Shown here: positions 8,677 through 17,746 of the stretch, piece after piece
Layout of the letters: every line of letters starts with the position of its first letter
Numbering within the stretch: position 1 is the first letter of the stretch
Assembly (NCBI GenBank): GCA_016794665.1
Contig: JAEUHB010000103.1
Span: 1 to 51,540 of the forward strand
Length of the DNA stretch: 51,540 nt
Direction: 5' to 3'
Source of the DNA: Opitutaceae bacterium
GTDB lineage: Bacteria > Verrucomicrobiota > Verrucomicrobiia > Opitutales > Opitutaceae
Translations under genes and position numbers: made by a program
Notes under the pieces: model-generated
The model's database searches: none
What the model was told of the DNA's origin: nothing
Seen by the model: only the letters and a program-made list of their open reading frames with translations

Positions 8677-9711
8677 ATGGCACGCGGGGAGAAACGTCCG
8701 GTCACCGTCCGCACGATTGCGGAGCATGTGGGCGTATCCACTGCGGCGGTGTCCACCGTGCTAGCCAACCGCCATGAGGAGCGCCGCCTCGCGCCTGCGA
8801 CCGTGGAGAAGATCCGCGCGGCGGTGCGCGAGCTCGGGTATGTGCCCAACGTTGCCGCCCGCCGGTTGCGGGCGCACGACCCCGAGGTGAATCACCACGA
8901 GCTGGGTATCCTCACGACCTTTGAGGCGCCGCTTTTCCTCGTCAGCCGCGTCCTTCGGCAGGTCCAGCGCATGGCGGATGCGCGCACCGGTCCGGGCCGC
9001 AGATTTTCCGTCTCGATCGACATGTTTCACGCAGGGCGGCTGCGCGAGATGCCCGGGCTGCTCAGCGCCAGCCGCTTCAACGGCGTGATCGTGACCAACA
9101 CGTTGCCGGAGGATGATGCATTCCTGGCTGCCACGGCGCTGCCCTACGCGGTCGTGGTGCTCGGGCGCCGCCTTCCCAACCATTGCTGCGTGCTCGACAC
9201 GCCCGGCGAAATCGGGCGCCGGGCCGCGGAGATTTTGCTGAAGGCAGATTCCCGGCATCCTGTCGTGCTCACGCCCGCGTTGCTCACCCAAAGCACCGCG
9301 GAGCGCGCGGAGGCGTTTGTTGCGGCGGTGCGAGGGCAGGAGGGCCGCGATTCGGCCCGCGTGATCGCGGCTGGCTTTACACCGGCGGCGGGCGCGGAGG
9401 CGCTGCGCGCTCATCTTGGTGCCGGGCTTGACTGTGACGGAGTCTTTGCGGTCACAGACGGACTTGCGCTGGGGGCCTATCAGGCGATCAAGGACGCTGG
9501 GAAAGGAATCCCGCGGGATATTGCGGTCGTCGGGGTGGGGGACCATGAGCACGCTGACTTCTTTGATCCGCCGCTTACGTGTGTCGGGCCTTCCAACGAG
9601 GCGATCGTCGAACAGGCCGTGGCGCAGCTCTTCCAGCTGATGGGACAGCGAAGGGGCAAGGCGTCCGAGATTTTCGTGCCCCCCTCGGTCGTGCGGCGGG
9701 CCTCCGCTTAG
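8677..9711 (+). CDS. LacI-family transcriptional regulator
   Basis: A 344-residue DNA-binding regulator. Residues about 7-60 form the LacI helix-turn-helix (VTVRTIAEHVGVSTAAVSTV, then LAPATVEKIRAAVRELGYVP) followed by the hinge helix NVAARRLRA that inserts at a central CpG of the operator. Residues about 75-335 are the periplasmic-binding-protein-like effector domain, with FNGVIVTN, CDGVFAVTDGLALGAYQAI and IPRDIAVVGVGDHE segments typical of the family. ATG 8677 sits directly before the helix-turn-helix; a TTG at 8635 would only add 14 residues. It is the first gene of the proposed glycan-use block and lies 91 bases upstream of a TonB receptor whose leader contains a LacI-like palindrome, so a local repressor or activator role is likely. 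The effector, probably a sugar or sugar acid, is unknown. Confidence 0.93.
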   Translation: MARGEKRPVTVRTIAEHVGVSTAAVSTVLANRHEERRLAPATVEKIRAAVRELGYVPNVAARRLRAHDPEVNHHELGILTTFEAPLFLVSRVLRQVQRMADARTGPGRRFSVSIDMFHAGRLREMPGLLSASRFNGVIVTNTLPEDDAFLAATALPYAVVVLGRRLPNHCCVLDTPGEIGRRAAEILLKADSRHPVVLTPALLTQSTAERAEAFVAAVRGQEGRDSARVIAAGFTPAAGAEALRAHLGAGLDCDGVFAVTDGLALGAYQAIKDAGKGIPRDIAVVGVGDHEHADFFDPPLTCVGPSNEAIVEQAVAQLFQLMGQRRGKASEIFVPPSVVRRASA

Positions 9712-9759
9712 GGCGGGAAGGCTTTTGCCGGGCCGAGCGCCAGATTTTTGCGCTTGAAC

Positions 9760-9773
9760 CTAAAACGATTTAG
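9760..9773. promoter_or_regulatory. Candidate LacI-family operator
   Basis: The 14-base sequence CTAAAACGATTTAG is a near-perfect palindrome with one mismatched pair and a central CpG, the signature of LacI-type operators. It lies 29 bases before the TonB receptor start and about 50 bases after the LacI-family gene. A weak sigma-70-like pair, TTGCGC at 9748-9753 and TAGCAT at 9771-9776 with 17-base spacing, would place the operator between and over the promoter elements, which fits repression. The promoter call itself is tentative. Confidence 0.6.
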
Positions 9774-9802
9774 CATTTTCGGTCTCCCGAACCCCTTCAC
9801 CC

Positions 9803-12745
9803 ATGAACCTGCCCTGCCTTCGTTCTGCCCGCCTTCTTCTTCCGCTCGCAGCGATCCTGTTACTCTGTGGCCTCGGCGCCACGGTCCGCGCCGCAGATGG
9901 CGGCGCAACTCTCGCCGGCACGGTCAGCAATGCCGCGACTGGCAACCTTCTTCCGGGTGCGAAGGTCGAGATTTCTGCGCTGGGGCTCGCTGCATTCGCC
10001 GACGCCACTGGCCGCTATCTCCTCGTCGGCGTGCCGGCGGGCAGTCATGAACTGACGGCTTCCTACACCGGCCTTGACTCGATGCGTGCGACCGTATCGG
10101 TCGCCGCGGGCCAGCGTGCAGTGCGGGACTTTGATCTTACGACGGGCATCTACCGCTTGGACGCTTTCAAGGTCACCGGCGAGCGTGAGGGCAGTGCCGC
10201 TGCGATCACGGCGCAGCGCAACGCCGATAACGTAAAGAACGTCGTCGCCATGGATTCGTTCGGCAACCTCCCGAACATGTCCGCGGGTGAGCTTGCGATC
10301 CGTCTGCCGGGCATCGCCGGGAATCTCGACGAGGAGGGCAACGTCACCGGCCTGACGGTGCGCGGCATGGGACCGACGCTCAATCGCGTCACCGTCGACG
10401 GCGGTCTGATCTCCAACGTGGGCGGCATGAACCGCCAGTTCCAAACCCATTCGCTCACCGGCGCGATGTTCGAGCAGCTCGAGGTCATCAAGGGCCACAC
10501 CCCCGACAAAGGCGCCGATTCGCTCGGCGGCACCATCAACCTCAAGACCCGCTCGCCGCTCTCGATGCGCGAAAAACGCCGCGTGACCTACAGCGCGACC
10601 GCGCGCTGGGCGCCGCCCTTCACCCAGCAGGTTCCGCTGCGCGAGGCGCATCGCTTGCATCCGCTGGTCAACATCGCCTACCAGGAGGTGTTCGACGCTT
10701 TCGGTGGAGAGCGCAACCTCGGCGTCGCGGTGAACACGTTCTACAGCGAGAACGTCGCGGGGTATTTCCGGACGCTTCGTGATTTTGAAAACACGACGGC
10801 GCAACCCGCCTACCTTTGGGACTACGGCACGCAGGACGCGTTCAACAATCGCAAGCAGGCGAGCGTGAACCTCAAGGCGGACTTCCGCCTCTCGCCGAGC
10901 ACCAAGATTACCTTCAACACGATCTACAACGACGCCAACGAGCCCTACAACCGGCTCTACGTCACGCGGGCCTTCACCAACCAGACCGTGCCCAATGCCG
11001 CGACCTCGGGTGTCGTGCCCGGCTACACCAACCGCATCACGACGGTGCGGCCGGTCGCGGCCTCGGTCATCGACGTGACCGAGACGATGTTCAGCTTCTT
11101 CAACCGCACGCGTCAGTTCGATCTCGGCGTCGAGCACAGCCGCGACCGCCTCGAGCTCGACGCCAATGCCACGTTCAGCACGACGCACATCAACCTCGGC
11201 GTCGGCAACGGCGGCACGCTTACCAATCGCATCACCGGCACCGGTTGGATCCTCGATCGCACGCAGTCGGACCTCTACCCGCGCTTCCTGCCCAACGGCG
11301 GGCTCGATTTCACGAATCCCGCCAACTACCGCCCCAACGGCTTTCTCACCAACCGCAACGACGACCGCGACGTCGAGATCCGTAATCTGCGCGCCAACGC
11401 CCGCTATCGGCTTCCGACCGAAGTGACGCTTCACTTGAAGACAGGCGGCGAGTGGCGCGCGCAGATGGCCAAGGTCCTCAGCCGGCAGCGCCGCTGGAGC
11501 TACACCGGCACGGGGCCGCTCACCCCCGATGCGTCGATTCGAACCTGGGATGCGCAGAAGACCGGCCGCCAGATCCCGCAGTTTGAGACCGCCGCGCTCA
11601 TCAAGGGTGGGGTGCCGGTCACCCCGTCGCTCTGGAACGAGGATCTCTACTTCAAGTCGCAGACCGGCTACACGGGCACAAACGCCGTGACCGAGACCGT
11701 GACCGCCGGTTACCTCATGGGCCAGGCCAAGCTCGGGCGCACGGGCTTCCTCACCGGCATGCGTGTCGAGAAAACGGAGACGGACAGCTGGGGCTGGGTC
11801 CGCGCCCGCGTCCTGAGCACCGCCGCGCAGCAGCTCGCCGACCCCGTCGGCTCCGCCGCGCGCGACTACGCGAACAACCGCCGCGAACTGCGCGGCGACT
11901 ACACCAAGTCGTTTCCCAGCGCGCACCTCACGCACGACTTCACGCCCAACCTCAAGGCCCGCGCCAGTTGGTCCACGAGCTTCGGCCGCGCGCCGATGAA
12001 CAACTTCGTCCCCAACGAGACCCCGAACGAGGCGCAGCAGACGCTCACCATCAACAACCCGAGCCTCAAGCCGCAGACCGCGAAGAACTGGGACCTCACG
12101 CTCGACTACTACTTCGAGCCGGTGGGCAACGTCTCCGTCGGCTGGTTCCACAAGGAGATCCGGGACTACCTCCTCACGGGGCAGACGACCGGCGTCATTC
12201 CGTCCGGCACCAACAACGGCTACAACGGCGAGTATGCCAATTTCACCACCCTCCAGACGATCAACGCCGGCGTCGCGTTTGTGCAGGGTTGGGAGTTCAG
12301 CTATCAGCAGCAGCTCACGTTTCTGCCCGGCCTGCTGCGCGGCCTGGCCGTCGCGGCCAACTACACCGTGCTCGACACGCATGGCCGCTTCACTGGCACG
12401 GCATCGCTCGTCACGGGGCAGGTCCCGGGCTTCATCCCGAAGACCGGCAACGCCAGCGTCTCGTGGCGCCATCGTGCGTTCAATGCGCGCGTGCTCGTCA
12501 ACTACACCGGCGACTACAATACCGCCTTCACCGCCGCGACGCTCGGCCGCAACCTCTACCAGTTCAAGCGCACGGTCGTGAACGTCGGCGTCGGCTACCA
12601 GTTCACGCCGCGCGTCGGCGTCACGCTCGACGTGAGCAACCTCTTCAACGAGCCGATTGCCAACTACCGCGGCATCCCGGATCAGCTCCAGCGCTACGTC
12701 ATCACCGGCACGACGGTGAACATCGGCATGACCGGCCGGTTCTGA
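9803..12745 (+). CDS. TonB-dependent receptor with carboxypeptidase-like N-terminal domain (first of the locus)
   Basis: A 980-residue outer-membrane receptor that would import a ligand with energy from a TonB/ExbBD complex. It has a signal peptide (about 1-31, ending VRAAD) and a carboxypeptidase-regulatory-like beta-sandwich (about 36-112, with AGTVSNAATGNLLPGAKVEI and GVPAGSHEL). A plug domain follows (about 120-250), with LTVRGMGPTLNRVTVDGG and the plug-end motif DSLGGTINLKTRSP. The rest is a 22-strand-type barrel ending in phenylalanine (MTGRF), as expected for BAM insertion. The plug linker NADNVKNVVAMDSFG is typical of the large Proteobacteria/Verrucomicrobia receptor subfamily. It follows the candidate LacI operator and leads the block. 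The FG-GAP gene starts 26 bases after its stop. No SusD is encoded nearby. The ligand is likely an oligosaccharide by context. Confidence 0.93.
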   Translation: MNLPCLRSARLLLPLAAILLLCGLGATVRAADGGATLAGTVSNAATGNLLPGAKVEISALGLAAFADATGRYLLVGVPAGSHELTASYTGLDSMRATVSVAAGQRAVRDFDLTTGIYRLDAFKVTGEREGSAAAITAQRNADNVKNVVAMDSFGNLPNMSAGELAIRLPGIAGNLDEEGNVTGLTVRGMGPTLNRVTVDGGLISNVGGMNRQFQTHSLTGAMFEQLEVIKGHTPDKGADSLGGTINLKTRSPLSMREKRRVTYSATARWAPPFTQQVPLREAHRLHPLVNIAYQEVFDAFGGERNLGVAVNTFYSENVAGYFRTLRDFENTTAQPAYLWDYGTQDAFNNRKQASVNLKADFRLSPSTKITFNTIYNDANEPYNRLYVTRAFTNQTVPNAATSGVVPGYTNRITTVRPVAASVIDVTETMFSFFNRTRQFDLGVEHSRDRLELDANATFSTTHINLGVGNGGTLTNRITGTGWILDRTQSDLYPRFLPNGGLDFTNPANYRPNGFLTNRNDDRDVEIRNLRANARYRLPTEVTLHLKTGGEWRAQMAKVLSRQRRWSYTGTGPLTPDASIRTWDAQKTGRQIPQFETAALIKGGVPVTPSLWNEDLYFKSQTGYTGTNAVTETVTAGYLMGQAKLGRTGFLTGMRVEKTETDSWGWVRARVLSTAAQQLADPVGSAARDYANNRRELRGDYTKSFPSAHLTHDFTPNLKARASWSTSFGRAPMNNFVPNETPNEAQQTLTINNPSLKPQTAKNWDLTLDYYFEPVGNVSVGWFHKEIRDYLLTGQTTGVIPSGTNNGYNGEYANFTTLQTINAGVAFVQGWEFSYQQQLTFLPGLLRGLAVAANYTVLDTHGRFTGTASLVTGQVPGFIPKTGNASVSWRHRAFNARVLVNYTGDYNTAFTAATLGRNLYQFKRTVVNVGVGYQFTPRVGVTLDVSNLFNEPIANYRGIPDQLQRYVITGTTVNIGMTGRF

Positions 12746-12771
12746 TCCGCCGTCTCAACTTTACAACGCCT

Positions 12772-14799
12772 ATGCGCCCGCATCCTGCCATCCTGCTCAT
12801 CGTGCTCGCCTGCAGCGTGAGCGCACCGCTTCGCGCTGGCGAGGCCGCCATGCCCCGCCTCGCCCACAACAACCCCGGCACGCTCGCTGATCTCGGCGTT
12901 GGCCTCTGGGCGTGGCCGTTGCCAATCGACTACAACGGCGACGGCCTGATGGACCTTGTCGTCGTCTGCACCGACAAGCCCTACAATGGCACCTGGTTCT
13001 TCGAGAACAGCGGCCAGATTGATTCACAGCTCAAGCTCCCGATCTTCAAGCCCGCTGTGCTCATCGGGAAATCCGCGCCGTCCACCGGCATCTCCTACGT
13101 CGACGGCAAGCCGATGGTCACGGCGACCGCCTCGGTTCGCCCGGCCGGCAGCGAGATTTATAACTACCGCGGCAATGTGTTTCCCGATTTCCTGCAATCG
13201 CAGTTCGCGCAGCCGAAAAAGATCCCTGTGCCGGAGAAGGCGCTCACCGAGGCCGGCAACATCCGCCAGAACCAGTGGAAGTTCGTCGACCTCGATGGCG
13301 ATGGCGCCCTCGATGTCACGCTCGGCATCGATTTCTGGGGAGACTTCGGCGCGCTCAACGGCGGCGAGGGCGCGTTCAATGCCCAGGGCGAGTGGACGCG
13401 CGGCAAGCTCCGCGGCTACGTCTACTACTACCGCAACACCGGGACCACCGCGAAACCGAGCTACGCCCCCGCGGTGCGTCTCCAAGCCGGCGGCAAGGAC
13501 ATCGATCCCTACGGCATGCCGTCGCCGAGCTGGGGTGACTTCGATGGCGATGGCGACATCGACCTCATCTGCGGCGAATTCCGCGACAGCTTCACATATT
13601 ACGAGAACGTAGGCACGCGCACCGCGCCGCGCTTCGCCGCCGGTCGCAAGCTCACGAGCGCCGGCCGCCCGCTCGTGATGGATCTCTGCATGATCACGCC
13701 GACGAGTGTTGATTTCGACGGCGACGGCGACATGGACCTCGTCGTCGGCGACGAGGATGGCCGCGTGGCCTTCATCGAAAACACCGGCACGGTCGTCGGC
13801 GGGCTGCCGCAGTTTCTCCCGCCGCGTTACTTCCGGCAATTCGCGGCCGACGTGAAGTTCGGCGCGCTCATCACGCCTTACGCCTTCGACTGGGACGGCG
13901 ACGGCGACGAAGACCTCATCTCCGGCAACACCGCCGGCTACGTCGCGTGGATTGAAAATCTCGGTGGCAACCCGGTGCGCTGGGCCGCGCCGCGCTACCT
14001 CAGCGCGGGCGGCAAACTCATCCGTGAGGAAGCCGGCCCCAATGGCTCGATCCAAGGTCCCGCCGAGGCCAAGTGGGGCTATTCGATCCTCAGCGTCGCC
14101 GATTGGGACGGCGACGGTTTGCCGGACATCATGACCAACGGCATCTGGGGGAAGGTCGTCTGGTATCAGAACGTCGGCACGCGCACCGCGCCCAAACTCG
14201 CCGCCGCGCAGCCCGTCGAGCTTGCTCTCCCGCCGGGCGCAAAGAATGCCGGCCCCGCGTGGAATTGGTGGCAGCCCAAGGGCCGCGAGCTCGCCTCGCA
14301 GTGGCGCACGACCCCGCAGATGGTCGACTGGAACGGCGACGGCCTTGTCGACCTCGTGATGTCCGACGCCGAGGGCTACCTCGCGCTTTACGAGCGCCGT
14401 CGCGGCGCCGGTGGCAAACTCGAGCTGCTGCCTCCCCAACGCGTCTTCTGGAGCGAGGGCGCGAGCGTCTTCAACAGCAACGGCCAGCCGCAGAACAAGG
14501 AGAGCGGACTGCTCCGCCTCAACGACGGCGTCTTCGGCCGCGGTGGCCGCCGCACGTTCTGCATCGTCGACTGGGACCGCGACGGAAAGCCGGACATCAT
14601 GTTTAACAGCAACCCCAACGTGAACTTCTTCCGCAACCTCGGCCGGGATGCGCAGGGACACACCCGCTTCAAGGACGAGGGGCCCGTCAGCGCCCACATC
14701 CTCGCCGGCCACGCGACCAAGCCCACGTTCTTCGCGGCCACGCGCGAACTGTTCATCGGCGCCGAGGACGGGTTCATCTACCGCCTGAAGCAGCCGTGA
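12772..14799 (+). CDS. Exported FG-GAP/VCBS repeat propeller protein
   Basis: This 675-residue protein begins with a signal peptide (about 1-22, cleavage near PLRA-GEA). It contains eight calcium-binding-type D-x-D/N-x-D-G-x-x-D loops (for example DYNGDGLMDLV, DFDGDGDMDLVVGDEDG, DWDGDGLPDIM, DWNGDGLVDLV), the hallmark of FG-GAP/integrin-alpha-like beta-propellers. Short Y-x-N-x-G-T stretches such as YYRNTGTTAKPSYAP and ENVGTRTAPRF link the blades. No catalytic signature is apparent. It lies between two TonB receptors on the same strand, 26 bases after the first and 35 bases before the start of the second. It could therefore be a surface glycan-binding partner standing in for a SusD, or a propeller lyase; both are inference. 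The frame is open upstream but the ATG at 12772 starts the signal peptide. Confidence 0.85.
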   Translation: MRPHPAILLIVLACSVSAPLRAGEAAMPRLAHNNPGTLADLGVGLWAWPLPIDYNGDGLMDLVVVCTDKPYNGTWFFENSGQIDSQLKLPIFKPAVLIGKSAPSTGISYVDGKPMVTATASVRPAGSEIYNYRGNVFPDFLQSQFAQPKKIPVPEKALTEAGNIRQNQWKFVDLDGDGALDVTLGIDFWGDFGALNGGEGAFNAQGEWTRGKLRGYVYYYRNTGTTAKPSYAPAVRLQAGGKDIDPYGMPSPSWGDFDGDGDIDLICGEFRDSFTYYENVGTRTAPRFAAGRKLTSAGRPLVMDLCMITPTSVDFDGDGDMDLVVGDEDGRVAFIENTGTVVGGLPQFLPPRYFRQFAADVKFGALITPYAFDWDGDGDEDLISGNTAGYVAWIENLGGNPVRWAAPRYLSAGGKLIREEAGPNGSIQGPAEAKWGYSILSVADWDGDGLPDIMTNGIWGKVVWYQNVGTRTAPKLAAAQPVELALPPGAKNAGPAWNWWQPKGRELASQWRTTPQMVDWNGDGLVDLVMSDAEGYLALYERRRGAGGKLELLPPQRVFWSEGASVFNSNGQPQNKESGLLRLNDGVFGRGGRRTFCIVDWDRDGKPDIMFNSNPNVNFFRNLGRDAQGHTRFKDEGPVSAHILAGHATKPTFFAATRELFIGAEDGFIYRLKQP

Positions 14800-14834
14800 G
14801 GTTCAGCCGCCTTCCGGCCACTCCCACTTACCCC

Positions 14835-17738
14835 ATGAAAACTACCTTGCTCGCATTCCTCGGTATGATCGGCTTGCCGTTCCTGCACGCCGCCTCCACC
14901 GGCACGATCACCGGCCGTGTTTCCAATTCCGCCACCGGCGCCTACCTCGAGGGTGCCGAGGTTTCCGTGCCCGGCGCCGCGGCTGTCACGCTTTCGGCCC
15001 GCGACGGCGCGTTTTCGCTGACCGTCCCCGCCGGCTCGCACAATGTCCGTATTTATTACACGGGCCTCGATCTCGCGACCCGGGCCGTGTCCGTGGCCGC
15101 GGGGCAGACGGTCGAGCTCAACGTCCCGCTCGCGACCGGCGTGCAGTTGCTGGAGACATTCACCGTCTCCAGTTCGCGCCAGGGCGAGGCCGCTTCGATC
15201 ACCAAGCAGCGCACGGCTGATAACGTGAAGAATGTCGTCTCGATGGACACCTTCGGCAGCGTCGCCGATGGCAACGTCGGCAACTTCATGGTGCGCCTCC
15301 CTGGCGTCTCGGGCGAGTTCGAGAACGGCGAGGTCGTCGGCATCAAGATCCGTGGCACGCCCGTCGAGTTCAGCGCGCTCAACGTCGACGGCGTGCGCTC
15401 GACCGGCGCATTCTCCGGCTTCAATACCCAGGGTGACCGTGGCGCGCAGAGCGACCAGATCCCCGCCGAGTTCATCAAGGAGGTCGAGCTCACCAAGGCG
15501 CCCACGCCCGACATGCCCGCCGACTCGATCGGCGGATCAACGAACCTCGTCACCAAGTCCGCCCTCGATTTCCGCGAGAGCGTCTTCACCTATCGCGTCG
15601 GCGCCAACTACAACACCCACCGCGACGACCTCAAGAACTTCCGGCCCAACGCCGCTCTCACCTGGCTCACCCGCGTCGGCCCGCGGCGCGAGATCGGCAT
15701 GGCGCTCTCGCTCAGCTACACCGACACCGAGGCGCCGCGCGACCGCGCGCAGATGCAACGCCTCGAGGCCGACGGCCGCAATACCCAAGCCCGCACGCTC
15801 ACCAACGTCAACCAGCGCATCCGCGCCGGCGCCGGCCTCAAGTTCGACTTCCGCCTCGGCGACCGCGCGACCGCCTACGCCAAGTTCCAGCACAACTACT
15901 ATTTCTTCGACAGCAACCGGCTCGTCTACGCTGCGTCGGTCGCGGGCGGCCGTCGCATCGCCGACTACAGCCGCGTGAGCCGCGCGCAGATTGAGGCGGG
16001 CACCGCGCCGCGCGACAGCGCCAACGCCACCGCCGGCGTCGCGCCCGGCTTCACCGAGTCATTCACCGAGATGCTCGCCGCCACGTGGTCCTTCGACGGC
16101 GACAACAACGAGAAGACCGGCCGCCAGTATCTCTTCGACTTTGGCGGCAAGGCCCGCCTCGCCGGCGACCAGGAGTTCAACGTGCAGGCGTCGTTTGCGC
16201 CCTCGAATTTCAAGAGCAACCTTCGCACCTTCCTCTATTCGCTCCCCACGCCAATCGGCATGAGCATCGACACGCGCGCCAATCGCTCGCGCCCGCTGTT
16301 CCGCCAAACCTACGGGCCGAGCATCCTTTTCGGCCAGGCCGACTTCACGCGCTACACCGCGCAGATGCAGAATCAGCCTGAGACCGGCGAGGAGGAGGTC
16401 GTCAACGTGAAGCTCGACTACCGCAAGCGCCTCGCCGCCGCCCTCGGCCCGATTGATCTCAAGGCGGGCGGAACGTGGCGCGAGCAGCACCGCAACCTCA
16501 CGGTCGGCCGGCCCAATTGGAACTTCACCGGCGCCGACGGCATCCAGGGCAACGCCGACGACAACCTTGCGCAGTTCATCATGTCGACGCCCGCCTACAC
16601 GGTTTTTAACCGCTCCGGCGTCTGGCCCACGCTGCCCGGCGTGGATTTCACGAAGGCGTGGGCGGCGTTCAATTCGTCGCCGCAGCTCTTCCGCCCCGTC
16701 GGCACGTCCACCACCGTCGCGCCCAACTTCAGCGACATCACCGAGGACATCTGGGCTGGCTATGCGCAGGGTCGTGTGCAGCTCGGGGCGCTCAATCTCC
16801 TCGGCGGCGTCCGCTACGAGAAGACGGAGGTCGACGCCTCCGGGCAATACAACGACGCCCGCCGTCCCACAGTCACGCGGGCGCGGCGCGAGAGCGGCTA
16901 CGACCAGTGGTTTCCCAGCCTGCACGCCAAGTATGAAATCATCCCCGGCCTGATCGCGCGCGCGAGCTACTCGACGGGCGCCGCGCGGCCCAACATGAGC
17001 GACCTCTACCCGACGACCACCGTGAGCTACAATGCGGCCACCGGCCTCGGCACCGTCACCCAGAACGATCCCGGGCTGAAGCCCCAATACTCGCGCAACG
17101 TCGACGCCTCGCTCGAATACTACTTCGAACCCGCGGGCGTGATCTCGGCGGGATTCTTCCGGAAGAACATCCGCGACTTCATCGCGCGTGGCGTCGAGAG
17201 CATCCCCGGCGGCGCCGACAACGGCTTCGGCGGCGACTTCGCTGGCTTCGATCTCAACACGACGACGAATCAGGGCCGCGCGCGCATCCAGGGCTTCGAA
17301 CTCAACGGATCCCTGCAGCTCTCGATGCTGCCCAAGCCGTTCAACGGCGTGCGGGTTTTCGCAAACTACACCAAGTTGAAGACCCAAGGCACCTACGCCA
17401 ACGGCGTCACCGAACTCGTCGCGTTCGTGCCCGAGACGGTCAACGCCGGCTTCTCGTTCCTCTGGCGCAAGGTCGAGTTCCGCACCGCCTACAACTGGAC
17501 GAGCGGCTTCCTCACGGGCTTCAACGCGATCGAGTTCATGCAGACGCGCCGTCGGCCCGTCGAGACGACCGACTTCAGCCTGCAATACAAGTTCAGCCAG
17601 CGTTTCGCTCTCTTCGCCGACATGATCAACGCCTTCAACCGCTGGCCGGAATTCTACACTGGCCGTGACCAAGGCCGCGTGACGATCAGTGATGTCTACG
17701 GCACGCGCTTCAACATGGGCCTGACGGGTCGGTTCTGA
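14835..17738 (+). CDS. TonB-dependent receptor with carboxypeptidase-like N-terminal domain (second of the locus)
   Basis: A 967-residue outer-membrane receptor. Signal peptide about 1-19 (MKTTLLAFLGMIGLPFLHAA), carboxypeptidase-regulatory-like domain about 22-100 (GTITGRVSNSATGAYLEGAE, TVPAGSHNV), plug about 110-245 (VVGIKIRGTPVEFSALNVDG, ADSIGGSTNLVTKS) and a barrel ending LTGRF. It keeps the linker TADNVKNVVSMDTFG seen in the first receptor, so the two are paralogs, but plug loops and barrel differ, suggesting distinct ligands or two steps of uptake. ATG 14835 begins the signal peptide. A GTG at 14796 overlaps the stop of the FG-GAP gene by 4 bases (GTGA) and is an alternative start that would bury the signal peptide 13 residues in. 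The next gene starts only 8 bases after its stop. Confidence 0.92.
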   Translation: MKTTLLAFLGMIGLPFLHAASTGTITGRVSNSATGAYLEGAEVSVPGAAAVTLSARDGAFSLTVPAGSHNVRIYYTGLDLATRAVSVAAGQTVELNVPLATGVQLLETFTVSSSRQGEAASITKQRTADNVKNVVSMDTFGSVADGNVGNFMVRLPGVSGEFENGEVVGIKIRGTPVEFSALNVDGVRSTGAFSGFNTQGDRGAQSDQIPAEFIKEVELTKAPTPDMPADSIGGSTNLVTKSALDFRESVFTYRVGANYNTHRDDLKNFRPNAALTWLTRVGPRREIGMALSLSYTDTEAPRDRAQMQRLEADGRNTQARTLTNVNQRIRAGAGLKFDFRLGDRATAYAKFQHNYYFFDSNRLVYAASVAGGRRIADYSRVSRAQIEAGTAPRDSANATAGVAPGFTESFTEMLAATWSFDGDNNEKTGRQYLFDFGGKARLAGDQEFNVQASFAPSNFKSNLRTFLYSLPTPIGMSIDTRANRSRPLFRQTYGPSILFGQADFTRYTAQMQNQPETGEEEVVNVKLDYRKRLAAALGPIDLKAGGTWREQHRNLTVGRPNWNFTGADGIQGNADDNLAQFIMSTPAYTVFNRSGVWPTLPGVDFTKAWAAFNSSPQLFRPVGTSTTVAPNFSDITEDIWAGYAQGRVQLGALNLLGGVRYEKTEVDASGQYNDARRPTVTRARRESGYDQWFPSLHAKYEIIPGLIARASYSTGAARPNMSDLYPTTTVSYNAATGLGTVTQNDPGLKPQYSRNVDASLEYYFEPAGVISAGFFRKNIRDFIARGVESIPGGADNGFGGDFAGFDLNTTTNQGRARIQGFELNGSLQLSMLPKPFNGVRVFANYTKLKTQGTYANGVTELVAFVPETVNAGFSFLWRKVEFRTAYNWTSGFLTGFNAIEFMQTRRRPVETTDFSLQYKFSQRFALFADMINAFNRWPEFYTGRDQGRVTISDVYGTRFNMGLTGRF

Positions 17739-17746
17739 GCGCGCTC

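Noticed and set aside
9860..12472. 870-codon open frame on the minus strand opposite the first TonB receptor
   Set aside because: Arg/Ala/Gly/Val-rich translation without any domain, wholly inside a well-supported receptor gene; a typical antisense frame of GC-rich DNA.
11968..12771. Upstream extension of the FG-GAP frame into the receptor gene
   Set aside because: The extension is Arg/Gln-rich shadow sequence; the ATG at 12772 begins a proper signal peptide.
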